Under the pieces are notes generated by a model. It was not told the DNA's origin. It did not search any database and saw only the letters and a program-made list of their open reading frames with translations. Position numbers and translations under genes: made by a program. Shown piece by piece: positions 1-6,990 of a stretch of DNA of 64,000 nt (within the stretch, counting starts at the first letter, position 1; every line of letters begins with the position of its first letter). The DNA lies in NCBI RefSeq assembly GCF_001413925.1, contig NZ_LBMJ01000001.1, forward strand, positions 186,001 to 250,000, given 5' to 3'. The DNA comes from Nonlabens sp. YIK11. Its GTDB lineage: Bacteria > Bacteroidota > Bacteroidia > Flavobacteriales > Flavobacteriaceae.

Positions 1-1
1 T

Positions 2-466
2 AGCGCATTTATCCTAGGCCAAGTATCCCAAGGTATCGAGCCTATCTGGTCCAATATTTATGTGAAGGACATTGCCAAAATCAAGACCACTATCAAGAAT
101 CCATACTTAGTGGAATTGTTGGAAGAAAAGGGAATGAATACTCAAGAAGTGTGGCATGACATACGCAACCATGACGGTAGTGTGCAGCACCTGGATTTCT
201 TGACAGAGAATGAAAAAGCCGTTTTCCAGACCTACAGTGAGCTGGACCAGATGGACATCATCTATCAGGCAGCAAACCGTCAGAATCACATTGACCAAGG
301 TCAGTCCGTGAACATCATCGTTCATCCAGACATGGCTACTAAAGATGTGAACAAGATCCACATTACCGCATGGAAACTGGGATTGAAATCCCTTTATTAC
401 CAGCACAGTATGAACGCCGCGCAGAAGTTCAAGCAAAAGAAAGAATGCGTGAGCTGCGAGGCGTAA
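2..466 (+). CDS. nrdA: Ribonucleoside-diphosphate reductase, alpha subunit (C-terminal part)
   Basis: This is the 3' end of a gene that starts before the window; the frame is open from base 2. It encodes the C-terminal 154 residues of class I ribonucleotide reductase large subunit, which reduces ribonucleotides to deoxyribonucleotides. The recognisable stretches are GQVSQGIEPIWSN near the cut edge, the barrel segment around IIVHPDMATKDVNKIHITAWKLG, and the SLYYQHSMNAAQ run. The extreme C-terminus is ECVSCEA, the swinging-arm CxxC pair that re-reduces the active-site disulfide. An ATG-like start inside the window (GTG at 62) is not the real start. A hairpin terminator follows directly. Confidence 0.95.
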   Translation, partial: SAFILGQVSQGIEPIWSNIYVKDIAKIKTTIKNPYLVELLEEKGMNTQEVWHDIRNHDGSVQHLDFLTENEKAVFQTYSELDQMDIIYQAANRQNHIDQGQSVNIIVHPDMATKDVNKIHITAWKLGLKSLYYQHSMNAAQKFKQKKECVSCEA

Positions 467-475
467 TGAAAATAA

Positions 476-508
476 TAAAAAAGCACCTTTAAAAAGGTGC
501 TTTTTAAA
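476..508 (+). terminator. Rho-independent terminator after nrdA
   Basis: A perfect stem AAAAGCACCTTT / AAAGGTGCTTTT with an AA loop, flanked by A and T runs, starts about 10 nt after the nrdA stop codon. The symmetry would let it work in both directions, but no gene faces it from the right. Confidence 0.85.
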
Positions 509-652
509 AAGTTAATGAAAATAGGATAGGGATTTAGTAACCAATTCTATTGACCAGTAATCTTTAAGGTTCTAAAAACATATATAGAGCAGCAAGTCGA
601 ATTAGAATTTATCTCATTAATAAATATCTAAACATTCCAAAAGATTACTCTT

Positions 653-683
653 AAACGTCGATGTCATCAGCATCGGCGTTTTT
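653..683 (+). terminator. Orphan terminator-like hairpin
   Basis: The arms AAACGTCGATG (653-663) and CATCGGCGTTT (671-681) pair over 11 bp with one G-U pair, around a 7-nt loop, and run into TTTTT. It lies 170 nt after the nrdA terminator with no open frame between them. It could end a small RNA or be a remnant. Confidence 0.5.
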
Positions 684-1012
684 GGTTTGATAAATATAAG
701 TTTAAATGTGTGAACTTTGAAAACTAGCTGAATTTTTTTATAGGTCAATTTCTAGTGTAAATAGGAGTTCGTGATTTTTACAATTGAACTTTTCTAGGGG
801 CATGACTTCGCTCAGTGCGCCAGTCGCGCTTTTTATTTCAATCTCATACCGCGCTCGCGGCGCGTTAAAAGGATTTCCATTACTATCCCTCACGCAACAT
901 AAAAAGTTGTCATGCTGAAACATCGATCATATCCTTTAAAAAATCGCATTATAATAACTTACTAAAAGGTCATTTAAACCAAGTTTAAATTACTGAAATA
1001 GAAAAAACAGAA

Positions 1013-1037
1013 GATCCTGAAACAAGTTCAGGATGAC
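1013..1037. repeat. TCCTGAAACAAGTTCAGGA dyad repeat, copy 1
   Basis: An interspersed imperfect palindrome (GATCCTGAAAC then AAGTTCAGGATGAC). The same sequence recurs inside the DNA ligase gene (31054-31078) and, with two or three changes, at 31791-31815. Confidence 0.8.
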
Positions 1038-1134
1038 AAAAAGTTAAGGTTCTAATGATGCGTTGGTTACGCCCTAGTGATTATAATTTGATTGGTCTCG
1101 AATCTATTATCTTAAAGCGCAGCGGTCTTGGATC

Positions 1135-1707
1135 TTATTTATGTGATTTCATTTCCGCAATTTCTTCAAGTTCTGCGTACCACTTCTTACCGAATTTTCG
1201 CGTAAGCGATTCCTTCAAAAATTTATAGACAGGAACGCCCAGCTCTTCACCTAGCTCACAGGCGTCATCGCAAATTTGCCATTTATGATAATTCACCGCG
1301 GTGAAGTAAGTGTATTCCTGTAGGCGCACTGGATATAAGTGACAGGAAATAGGCTTATAAAATTGGGTAGCGCCATCACGATAAGCTGCCTCAATACCGC
1401 AAAGCGCGGTGCCATCATCTCTGAATGTGGCGTAAGCACATTCTTTATTGTTGACTAGAGGCGTTTCTAGTTCGCCATTTTCGCGCTCGATCCAGGTACC
1501 TTGGGATTCAATCGCTGTGATACCTTCTGGTCTTAGGTAAGGCTTGATCTTCTCATACTCTGCATCAAGGATGTCGAGCTCCTTTTGTTCCAGCGGTGCA
1601 CCAGCCTCGCCAGCGACGCAGCAAATGCCTTTGCAAGCTGTGAGGTTGCACACAAAATCCTTATCCAGAACATCATCAGACACGATGGTTTTCCCTAGCT
1701 GAAACAT
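1135..1707 (-). CDS. DUF3109 family cysteine-rich protein
   Basis: A 190-residue soluble protein that matches the DUF3109 family as I recall it. Cysteines are clustered as CNLTACKGICCVAG near residues 21-32 and again at NKECAY, ALCGIE, ISCHLYP and QICDDACELG, a pattern expected to bind metal, possibly an Fe-S cluster or zinc as in YkgJ-like proteins. The biochemical role is not established for the family. It stands alone on the minus strand with its own promoter element just upstream and is not coupled to trkH. Confidence 0.85.
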   Translation of the reverse strand: MFQLGKTIVSDDVLDKDFVCNLTACKGICCVAGEAGAPLEQKELDILDAEYEKIKPYLRPEGITAIESQGTWIERENGELETPLVNNKECAYATFRDDGTALCGIEAAYRDGATQFYKPISCHLYPVRLQEYTYFTAVNYHKWQICDDACELGEELGVPVYKFLKESLTRKFGKKWYAELEEIAEMKSHK

Positions 1708-1726
1708 AAATCATTTATTGAGGTTG

Positions 1727-1734
1727 CAAAGATA
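1727..1734 (-). promoter_or_regulatory. Flavobacterial -7 promoter element for DUF3109 gene
   Basis: TATCTTTG on the minus strand, 20 nt before the ATG at 1707. It fits the Bacteroidota consensus TAnnTTTG. Confidence 0.65.
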
Positions 1735-1805
1735 ACAGCTACTGGCCTACTCGCGTTAAGAAGCTAGAGAATCATTGGATAGCGTAAAATGGATAGGATC
1801 AATAT

Positions 1806-3302
1806 TTACCTATTCCTCCAGAAGAACGGAGTCAATAATATCAAAACGGTAAATAACTCCAGCCTTCCTATAAGCATTAAAAAGGCGCACCACCATTTCC
1901 CCAAATCAGGTAAACCGGCAAAGTTGTTAACGGGTGACAGATCCCCAAAAGCCGGACCTACGTTACCTAAACTACTAAGCGCTCCACCTATTGCCGTGTC
2001 AAAATCCAAACCTAAAGCCGCTAACCCAACAGAACCCACTATAAAGGAAAGCATGTACAAGATAAAGAAGCCCAGAATGTTAAATACAATGTTGTTGGAT
2101 AACGCCTTGCCGTTGTAGCGTACCGGCAAGATAGCATTGGGATGCAAGGTGCGTTTGAACTCCATGATACCATTACGTATCAAGATGATGTGTCGCATCA
2201 CCTTAATACCACCAGATGTTGATCCTGCGCTACCACCCAAAAAGAACAGCCCAAAGAACATAATGGTTAAAAATGGTGTCCACATGGTATAGTCTGCAGA
2301 TACAAATCCAGTAGTGGTGATCACCGCGAGCACTTGAAAAAAGGAATGTCTGACGGCGCTTTCCAATTCACCCCAAACCATAGGATGCGCTATAGACGAG
2401 ATTGAAACATCTGCCTGTAGGTATATTAGCAGTGCTCCAATGATAGAAAAACCTAGAACAAAGCTTGCGTACCATTTGAATTCTGTATCCCTAAAGATCT
2501 TTTTAAACTGACCCTTGAAACCAAAATAGCTCAATACAAAGTTCATCCCAGCAATAAACATAAATAGCGTAATAATCCACTGGATCCATGGATTATCATT
2601 CCAGTAGGCGATACTGGCGTTTTTTGTGGAAAAACCACCAGTAGAAAGTGTACTCATGGCGTGATTAACAGCATCAAACCATCCCATTCCCGCTACTCTA
2701 AGAAGAACGGTCTCGATCCCTGTAAAGCCAACGTAAATGAGCCAAAGACGTTTGGCAGTGTCAGTAATCCTGGGATGAAGTTTATCTGCGCTGGGACCAG
2801 GCGCCTCTGCAGCAAAAAGCTGCATACCACCTATTCCTAATAAAGGTAGGATCGCCACCGCTAGTACTATAATTCCCATTCCACCTATCCAGTGCGTGGT
2901 GCTGCGCCAGAAGAGTACACCTTTAGGCATGATCTCGATATCGTTCATGATACTCGCACCTGTAGTGGTGAAACCGCTCATGGTTTCAAAAAAAGCATCG
3001 GTATAGTTACCTATGGCACCAGTAAACAAATATGGCATGGTACCAGCAAAAGCCATAAACAACCAGCCCAAGGTAACAATGAGGTATCCTTCCTTTTTTC
3101 CCAATTCCTTGATGTGATTCCTGGTTAACAACATCATCAACGATCCTAGAGTGATCGCCACTACCGCTGCCAGCAAAATTTCCAGCGATTCATTCTCGCT
3201 GTAGTAAGCGCTAACCAGCGAACTAATGGACATAAAACCACCGTTGAAAACCAACAGTAATCCCATGATATAATTAATGATCTTGTAGTTGAGTCTTGGC
3301 AT
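1806..3302 (-). CDS. trkH: Trk-type potassium uptake protein TrkH
   Basis: A 498-residue polytopic inner-membrane protein of the TrkH/KtrB superfamily, the ion-conducting subunit of the Trk K+ uptake system. Repeated pore-loop segments are visible, for example ETMSGFTTTGAS, NHAMSTLSTGGFST, TTTGFVSADY and SSLGNVGPAFG, which contain the conserved selectivity-filter glycines. The frame is open further upstream, but the start MPRLNYK is chosen because its ATG overlaps the trkA stop codon as TAATG, giving translational coupling. TrkA upstream supplies the regulatory NAD-binding ring. An upstream reading of 16 residues would lie entirely within trkA. Confidence 0.95.
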   Translation of the reverse strand: MPRLNYKIINYIMGLLLVFNGGFMSISSLVSAYYSENESLEILLAAVVAITLGSLMMLLTRNHIKELGKKEGYLIVTLGWLFMAFAGTMPYLFTGAIGNYTDAFFETMSGFTTTGASIMNDIEIMPKGVLFWRSTTHWIGGMGIIVLAVAILPLLGIGGMQLFAAEAPGPSADKLHPRITDTAKRLWLIYVGFTGIETVLLRVAGMGWFDAVNHAMSTLSTGGFSTKNASIAYWNDNPWIQWIITLFMFIAGMNFVLSYFGFKGQFKKIFRDTEFKWYASFVLGFSIIGALLIYLQADVSISSIAHPMVWGELESAVRHSFFQVLAVITTTGFVSADYTMWTPFLTIMFFGLFFLGGSAGSTSGGIKVMRHIILIRNGIMEFKRTLHPNAILPVRYNGKALSNNIVFNILGFFILYMLSFIVGSVGLAALGLDFDTAIGGALSSLGNVGPAFGDLSPVNNFAGLPDLGKWWCAFLMLIGRLELFTVLILLTPFFWRNR

Positions 3303-4651
3303 TATTGGAACAGTTTTTCCACTTTGGAAATAGAGCGCGGCAAACAACAAACTACTACTCTATCACCTGCTTTTATAGTAAAGCTACCTAATACAATGTT
3401 TCCTTTGCCTTCACGTATGACACCACCAATGATAGCGCTACGAGGTACATTGATATCCATGATTTTCTTATTGCACAAATCGCTGTTTTCCTTCACGATG
3501 AATTCAAGCAGCTCGGCATTCATGTTGTTGAGCTTGGTCATCGCGACCACTTCTCCTTTACGTATATATCTAAATATATTGTTTGCCGCAAGAAGCTTTT
3601 TATTGATCAAGGTGTCGATCCCTATGCTATGTGACAACTGGAAGTAATCCATATTCTCCACCAGTGATATGGTCTTGCGCACGCTTTTACTTTTTGCCAT
3701 AAGGCAAGAAATAATATTGGTCTCGCTATTACCGGTAACTGCGATAAAAGCATCCATCTCGTGGATACTTTCTTCCTGCAACAATTCCACGTTGCGTCCA
3801 TCACCACTTATCACAAGAACCTCTGGTAATTTGTCCGCAAGGTCAAAGGCCTTTTCAGGATCAATTTCTACCAGTTTGACGTTCATCCCAGCAGCTGATA
3901 AATTACGGGCACTTTGCTCACCTATATTACTACCACCTAGAATCATGACATTCTTCATGGAACGTCGTGTCTTGCCAGTAAGTTTATAGAGTTCGTCCAC
4001 GCCACCAGTGGTGGTAATAAAATAAACTTGGTCGCCTTCCTTGAATTGGGTATCACCACGTGGTATCAAGGTATATTGGGTTCCAAAACGCTGTATGGCA
4101 ATAGGCATGAAGTGAACTTCAGGGAAAATCTCGCCAGCTTCCTGGACAGACTTACCTACAAATTGTGCGGTACGGCTAAGGTTCACTCCTACCATGGTGA
4201 GCGCTCCATCTTCAAACTCGTAACTGTCATTAAAGGCACTTTGATTGAGAAGCAACTCAATCTCTTTACTGGCAAGCGATTCTGGCGAAATCAGTTCGTC
4301 AATCCCAAATCCCTTAAAACCTATGGCTTGTTGCTCTTCCAGGAACTCTGTATTTGAAATTCTCGCGATGGTCCTTTTGGCTCCCAACTGCTTTGCAAGT
4401 ACTCCAATCGTAATATTGATCGCCTCACTGCTGCTTACGGCAATGACCAGATCAGCTTGACCTACATTGGAATCCTTGAGCGTTTTAATAGATGTGGCGT
4501 CACCTCTCATTGTCCTGATATCCAGATGGGTATCTGCATAATGCAGATTCTCCTTAACGGGATCTATAAGGGTGATATCCTGAGATTCATAAGAAAGCAG
4601 CTTGGCCAGATGAAATCCTACCTCGCCAGCGCCAGCTATAATGATTTTCAT
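3302..4651 (-). CDS. trkA: Trk system potassium transporter, regulatory subunit TrkA
   Basis: A 449-residue cytoplasmic peripheral protein that gates TrkH in response to NAD(H) and other nucleotides. It has two tandem RCK units: the first opens with the Rossmann motif MKIIIAGAGEVGFHLA at the N-terminus, and the second has VMILGGSNIGEQSARNL near residue 230. Each is followed by a TrkA-C domain. The start at 4651 is chosen because residues align with the family from MKIIIAGAG; the open frame extends 38 codons further through a palindromic repeat and into the ubiE promoter, which is not protein-like. It is first in a two-gene operon with trkH. Confidence 0.95.
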   Translation of the reverse strand: MKIIIAGAGEVGFHLAKLLSYESQDITLIDPVKENLHYADTHLDIRTMRGDATSIKTLKDSNVGQADLVIAVSSSEAINITIGVLAKQLGAKRTIARISNTEFLEEQQAIGFKGFGIDELISPESLASKEIELLLNQSAFNDSYEFEDGALTMVGVNLSRTAQFVGKSVQEAGEIFPEVHFMPIAIQRFGTQYTLIPRGDTQFKEGDQVYFITTTGGVDELYKLTGKTRRSMKNVMILGGSNIGEQSARNLSAAGMNVKLVEIDPEKAFDLADKLPEVLVISGDGRNVELLQEESIHEMDAFIAVTGNSETNIISCLMAKSKSVRKTISLVENMDYFQLSHSIGIDTLINKKLLAANNIFRYIRKGEVVAMTKLNNMNAELLEFIVKENSDLCNKKIMDINVPRSAIIGGVIREGKGNIVLGSFTIKAGDRVVVCCLPRSISKVEKLFQ

Positions 4652-4741
4652 AAAATCGATTCTGTGGAATTCAAATATACCAATAAGGTCATAATAAGGT
4701 AAGAAAGTCGCTCTAATATTGATGGGATGGTTGATAAATAC

Positions 4742-4755
4742 GCTTTCGCGAAAGC
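4742..4755. repeat. GCTTTCGCGAAAGC palindrome, copy 1
   Basis: A perfect 14-bp palindrome in the divergent region between trkA and ubiE, 30 nt upstream of the ubiE promoter element. First of 15 identical copies in the window. Confidence 0.95.
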
Positions 4756-4784
4756 GAAATAACAATTACCTCAACGCTCCATTG

Positions 4785-4792
4785 TATCTTTG
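4785..4792 (+). promoter_or_regulatory. Promoter element for ubiE-porT
   Basis: TATCTTTG, 16 nt before the GTG start of ubiE, fitting the flavobacterial TAnnTTTG consensus. The leader would be about 10 nt. Confidence 0.65.
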
Positions 4793-4808
4793 ACACAAAC
4801 CACAAACC

Positions 4809-5540
4809 GTGTCTGAACAAGTAAAACCAAATCAGGACGATGCCGCCGGAAAAAAGCAGCAAGTCACCAAAATGTTTGATACCATTAGCGGAGAATACGA
4901 CGGGCTGAACCGTATGATTTCTCTAGGACTGGATCAAAAATGGCGTGACAACGTCGTGGATATGGTTGCCGCGCACCAGCCTGACACAATTATGGATATC
5001 GCAACAGGAACCGGTGATCTGGTGATCAAAATGGCTGAAAAAACCAAGGCTTCCAGACTCGTAGGTCTGGATATTTCAAGCGGTATGCTTGAAGTGGGAA
5101 AAATCAAGGTGAAACAGCAACAACTGGACGATCGCATTGAAATGGTGCTGGGTGATTCTGAGAACCTGCAGTTTGAAGACCACACGTTTGACGCGATAAC
5201 CGTATCCTATGGTGTTCGTAATTTTGAGGACCTTGAAAAAGGTCTTTCTGAAATATTGCGCGTTTTAAAACCCAACGGGATCTTAGTCATTCTTGAAACC
5301 AGCGTACCTCAAAAATTTCCTTTTAAACAAGGATATTATGTGTATAGCAATTTAGTAGTGCCAACGCTGGGCAAAATTTTCTCCAAGGATCGCAAGGCAT
5401 ATGGATATCTTTCAAAAAGCGCTTCAAAATTCCCTTATGGAGAGCGTTTCAACAATATTTTAAAGAAAGTTGGGTTTAAGGATGTGGAGAGCCATTTACA
5501 GTTTCACGGCGCCTCAACCATTTACAAAGCCATTAAATAA
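4809..5540 (+). CDS. ubiE: Demethylmenaquinone methyltransferase UbiE/MenG
   Basis: A 243-residue class I SAM-dependent methyltransferase that makes menaquinone from demethylmenaquinone; Bacteroidota use menaquinone for respiration. It carries the family signature KMFDTISGEYDGLNRMISLG near the N-terminus, the SAM-binding motif DIATGTGDLVIKMA, and the downstream VSYGVRNFEDLEKGLSEILRVLKPNG block. The start is GTG at 4809, placed 16 nt after a promoter element. Only 6 nt separate its stop from porT, a gene pair that I recall as common in the phylum. Confidence 0.95.
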   Translation: MSEQVKPNQDDAAGKKQQVTKMFDTISGEYDGLNRMISLGLDQKWRDNVVDMVAAHQPDTIMDIATGTGDLVIKMAEKTKASRLVGLDISSGMLEVGKIKVKQQQLDDRIEMVLGDSENLQFEDHTFDAITVSYGVRNFEDLEKGLSEILRVLKPNGILVILETSVPQKFPFKQGYYVYSNLVVPTLGKIFSKDRKAYGYLSKSASKFPYGERFNNILKKVGFKDVESHLQFHGASTIYKAIK

Positions 5541-5546
5541 TTACCG

Positions 5547-6245
5547 TTGAGAACTACCTTTTTAATTCTTGTTTGCCTCACAGGTTCATTTGCCACTGCA
5601 CAACTTTTCACAAAGGAGCGCCTCAAAAACCGTGAGAATTTTGACAAACAGATTTTGACCTTTGGTTTTTATATGGGCCTCAACACCTACGATTACAAGT
5701 TTGACTACAACGAAATTGTAGATGAAATCCAGACCGAGACAACCGTTGGATTTAATGTAGGTGTTTTAAGCGATTTAAGAATCAATGAATATCTCAATTT
5801 GAGATTTGAACCTGGCGTTGCTTTTGTGCAACGCAATCTCATGTTCACCGATCCTTCTTTTACCGCTCCAGAGCAGCCCATAAGAGAAGTGAGTTCTACC
5901 TACATTCAATTACCCTTATTGCTCAAAGTCTCTACAAAGCGATTGAACAACTGGAAACCCTTTGTAATTGGCGGTGCTTCATATTCGCACAATCTTTCCA
6001 GTAATGAAGACAATCCTGATGACAATAGCGCTGGTCAGTTTAGGCAAACGACGGGTGTTTTCAATTATGAAATGGGATTAGGCGTGGACATTTACCTGCC
6101 TTATTTCAAATTCACACCATCCATAAGAGGTGTGTTTGCCATTAGCGATGAGCTGGTGAGAGATGAAAATCCAGACAGCCCATACACCGGTAGCGTGGAC
6201 AGCATGCTCTCAAGAGGTGTGTTTTTAAACTTTACATTCCAATAG
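5547..6245 (+). CDS. porT: PorT-family outer-membrane protein
   Basis: A 232-residue predicted outer-membrane beta-barrel. The signal peptide MRTTFLILVCLTGSFATA ends before QLFTKERL. Alternating hydrophobic strands fill the rest, and the last residue is phenylalanine-glutamine (LNFTFQ), close to an aromatic barrel end. PorT is a component of the type IX secretion system and gliding machinery of Bacteroidota, and the ubiE-porT neighbourhood supports that call. The start is a TTG, chosen because it gives an intact signal peptide 6 nt after the ubiE stop. The 3' end overlaps the convergent methylase gene by 14 bp. Confidence 0.8.
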   Translation: MRTTFLILVCLTGSFATAQLFTKERLKNRENFDKQILTFGFYMGLNTYDYKFDYNEIVDEIQTETTVGFNVGVLSDLRINEYLNLRFEPGVAFVQRNLMFTDPSFTAPEQPIREVSSTYIQLPLLLKVSTKRLNNWKPFVIGGASYSHNLSSNEDNPDDNSAGQFRQTTGVFNYEMGLGVDIYLPYFKFTPSIRGVFAISDELVRDENPDSPYTGSVDSMLSRGVFLNFTFQ

Positions 6246-6969
6246 ATCGACGCCATTCTGCTAACAGAATTCCGGTTGCGGTAGCAACATTGAGACTTTC
6301 CGTTTTATCATTTTCAGGACTATATTGAGGGATTGAAATAGCAGTACCTAAATTCAAGAGTTCTTCAGAAATTCCATGAGACTCACTTCCCATTATTAGA
6401 ATAGCATTTTTAGGCAAGCTCAAATCGTAGACACTAGTCTTACTCATAGTGGCAATCATTATAGGCAGATCGCTTTTTTGAAGGTAATCTTCTAGATCTG
6501 TATAATGGACTTGGACTCGAGCAATAGAGCCCATGGTAGCTTGAATGCATTTAGGATTGAACAAATCTACCGTTGCAGAACTACAAACCACATGCTTGAC
6601 ATTAAACCAATCTGCTAGCCGAATAATAGTTCCTAAATTACCTGGATCCTGAACATTATCCAGGGCGAGAATCAAGCCTTCATTGGGTAAACCCTGCGGC
6701 TCAGGCATTTTTACCACAGCAAGATATCCTGGCGGTGTTTTCAAATTAGAAATGGACTTCATCTCTGCTGCGGTTATGGTTTCTGGGTGAAGGTCATCCA
6801 GCTTTTGTGACTCGTTGGTAACAAAGATTTCTTCTATACTAAGTCCGGCATTTTTGAGTTCTCTTATAGATTTATAGCCTTCTACAATATATAGCCGCAG
6901 CTCATCCCGATGCTTTTTTCTTGCCAGGCTTTTGATCTGTTTAATTTTATTTTTGGTAATCATTATCAT
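6232..6969 (-). CDS. TrmH/SpoU-family RNA 2'-O-methyltransferase
   Basis: A 245-residue SPOUT methyltransferase acting on rRNA or tRNA ribose. The N-terminal part (KIKQIKSLARKKHRDELRLYIVEG) is the SpoU substrate-binding domain. The C-terminal knot carries the three SpoU motifs: LILALDNVQDPGNLGTIIRLADW (motif 1, near residue 105), ILIMGSESHGIS (motif 2) and SIPQYSPENDKTESLNVATATGILL (motif 3). The exact target nucleotide cannot be read from sequence; RlmB-like 23S methylation is the usual guess. It is divergent from the tamL-like gene with only about 21 bp between the two starts. Confidence 0.9.
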   Translation of the reverse strand: MIMITKNKIKQIKSLARKKHRDELRLYIVEGYKSIRELKNAGLSIEEIFVTNESQKLDDLHPETITAAEMKSISNLKTPPGYLAVVKMPEPQGLPNEGLILALDNVQDPGNLGTIIRLADWFNVKHVVCSSATVDLFNPKCIQATMGSIARVQVHYTDLEDYLQKSDLPIMIATMSKTSVYDLSLPKNAILIMGSESHGISEELLNLGTAISIPQYSPENDKTESLNVATATGILLAEWRRSIGM

Positions 6970-6971
6970 CG

Positions 6972-6979
6972 TATTTTTG
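6972..6979 (+). promoter_or_regulatory. Promoter element for tamL-like gene
   Basis: TATTTTTG, 11 nt before the ATG at 6991. It lies in the 21-bp space between two divergent start codons. Confidence 0.5.
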
Positions 6980-6990
6980 AGCCGCTACCT

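Larger units (their letters stand above)
510..1134. other. Gene-poor gap between nrdA and DUF3109 gene
   Basis: About 625 bases without a gene I can support. It holds a second hairpin with a T run (653-683) that has no obvious gene upstream, one copy of the TCCTGAAACAAGTTCAGGA dyad (1013-1037), and a 61-codon minus-strand open frame (738-923) with no recognisable domain. The 830-870 part is unusually GC-rich (CGCGCTCGCGGCGCG) for this AT-rich genome and may be degenerate sequence or repeat debris. Confidence 0.5.

Noticed and set aside
738..923. 61-residue minus-strand open frame in the gap after nrdA
   Set aside because: No recognisable domain, part of it comes from a GC-rich block, and no promoter or ribosome-binding context; not called as a gene.
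1194..1210. Palindrome-like ATTTTCGCGTAAGC in the DUF3109 gene
   Set aside because: Three mismatches to the core, and expected by chance with relaxed matching.
3302..4765. Longer trkA start (38 extra residues including the palindrome)
   Set aside because: The extra residues run through an intergenic palindrome; the Rossmann motif begins at the ATG at 4651.
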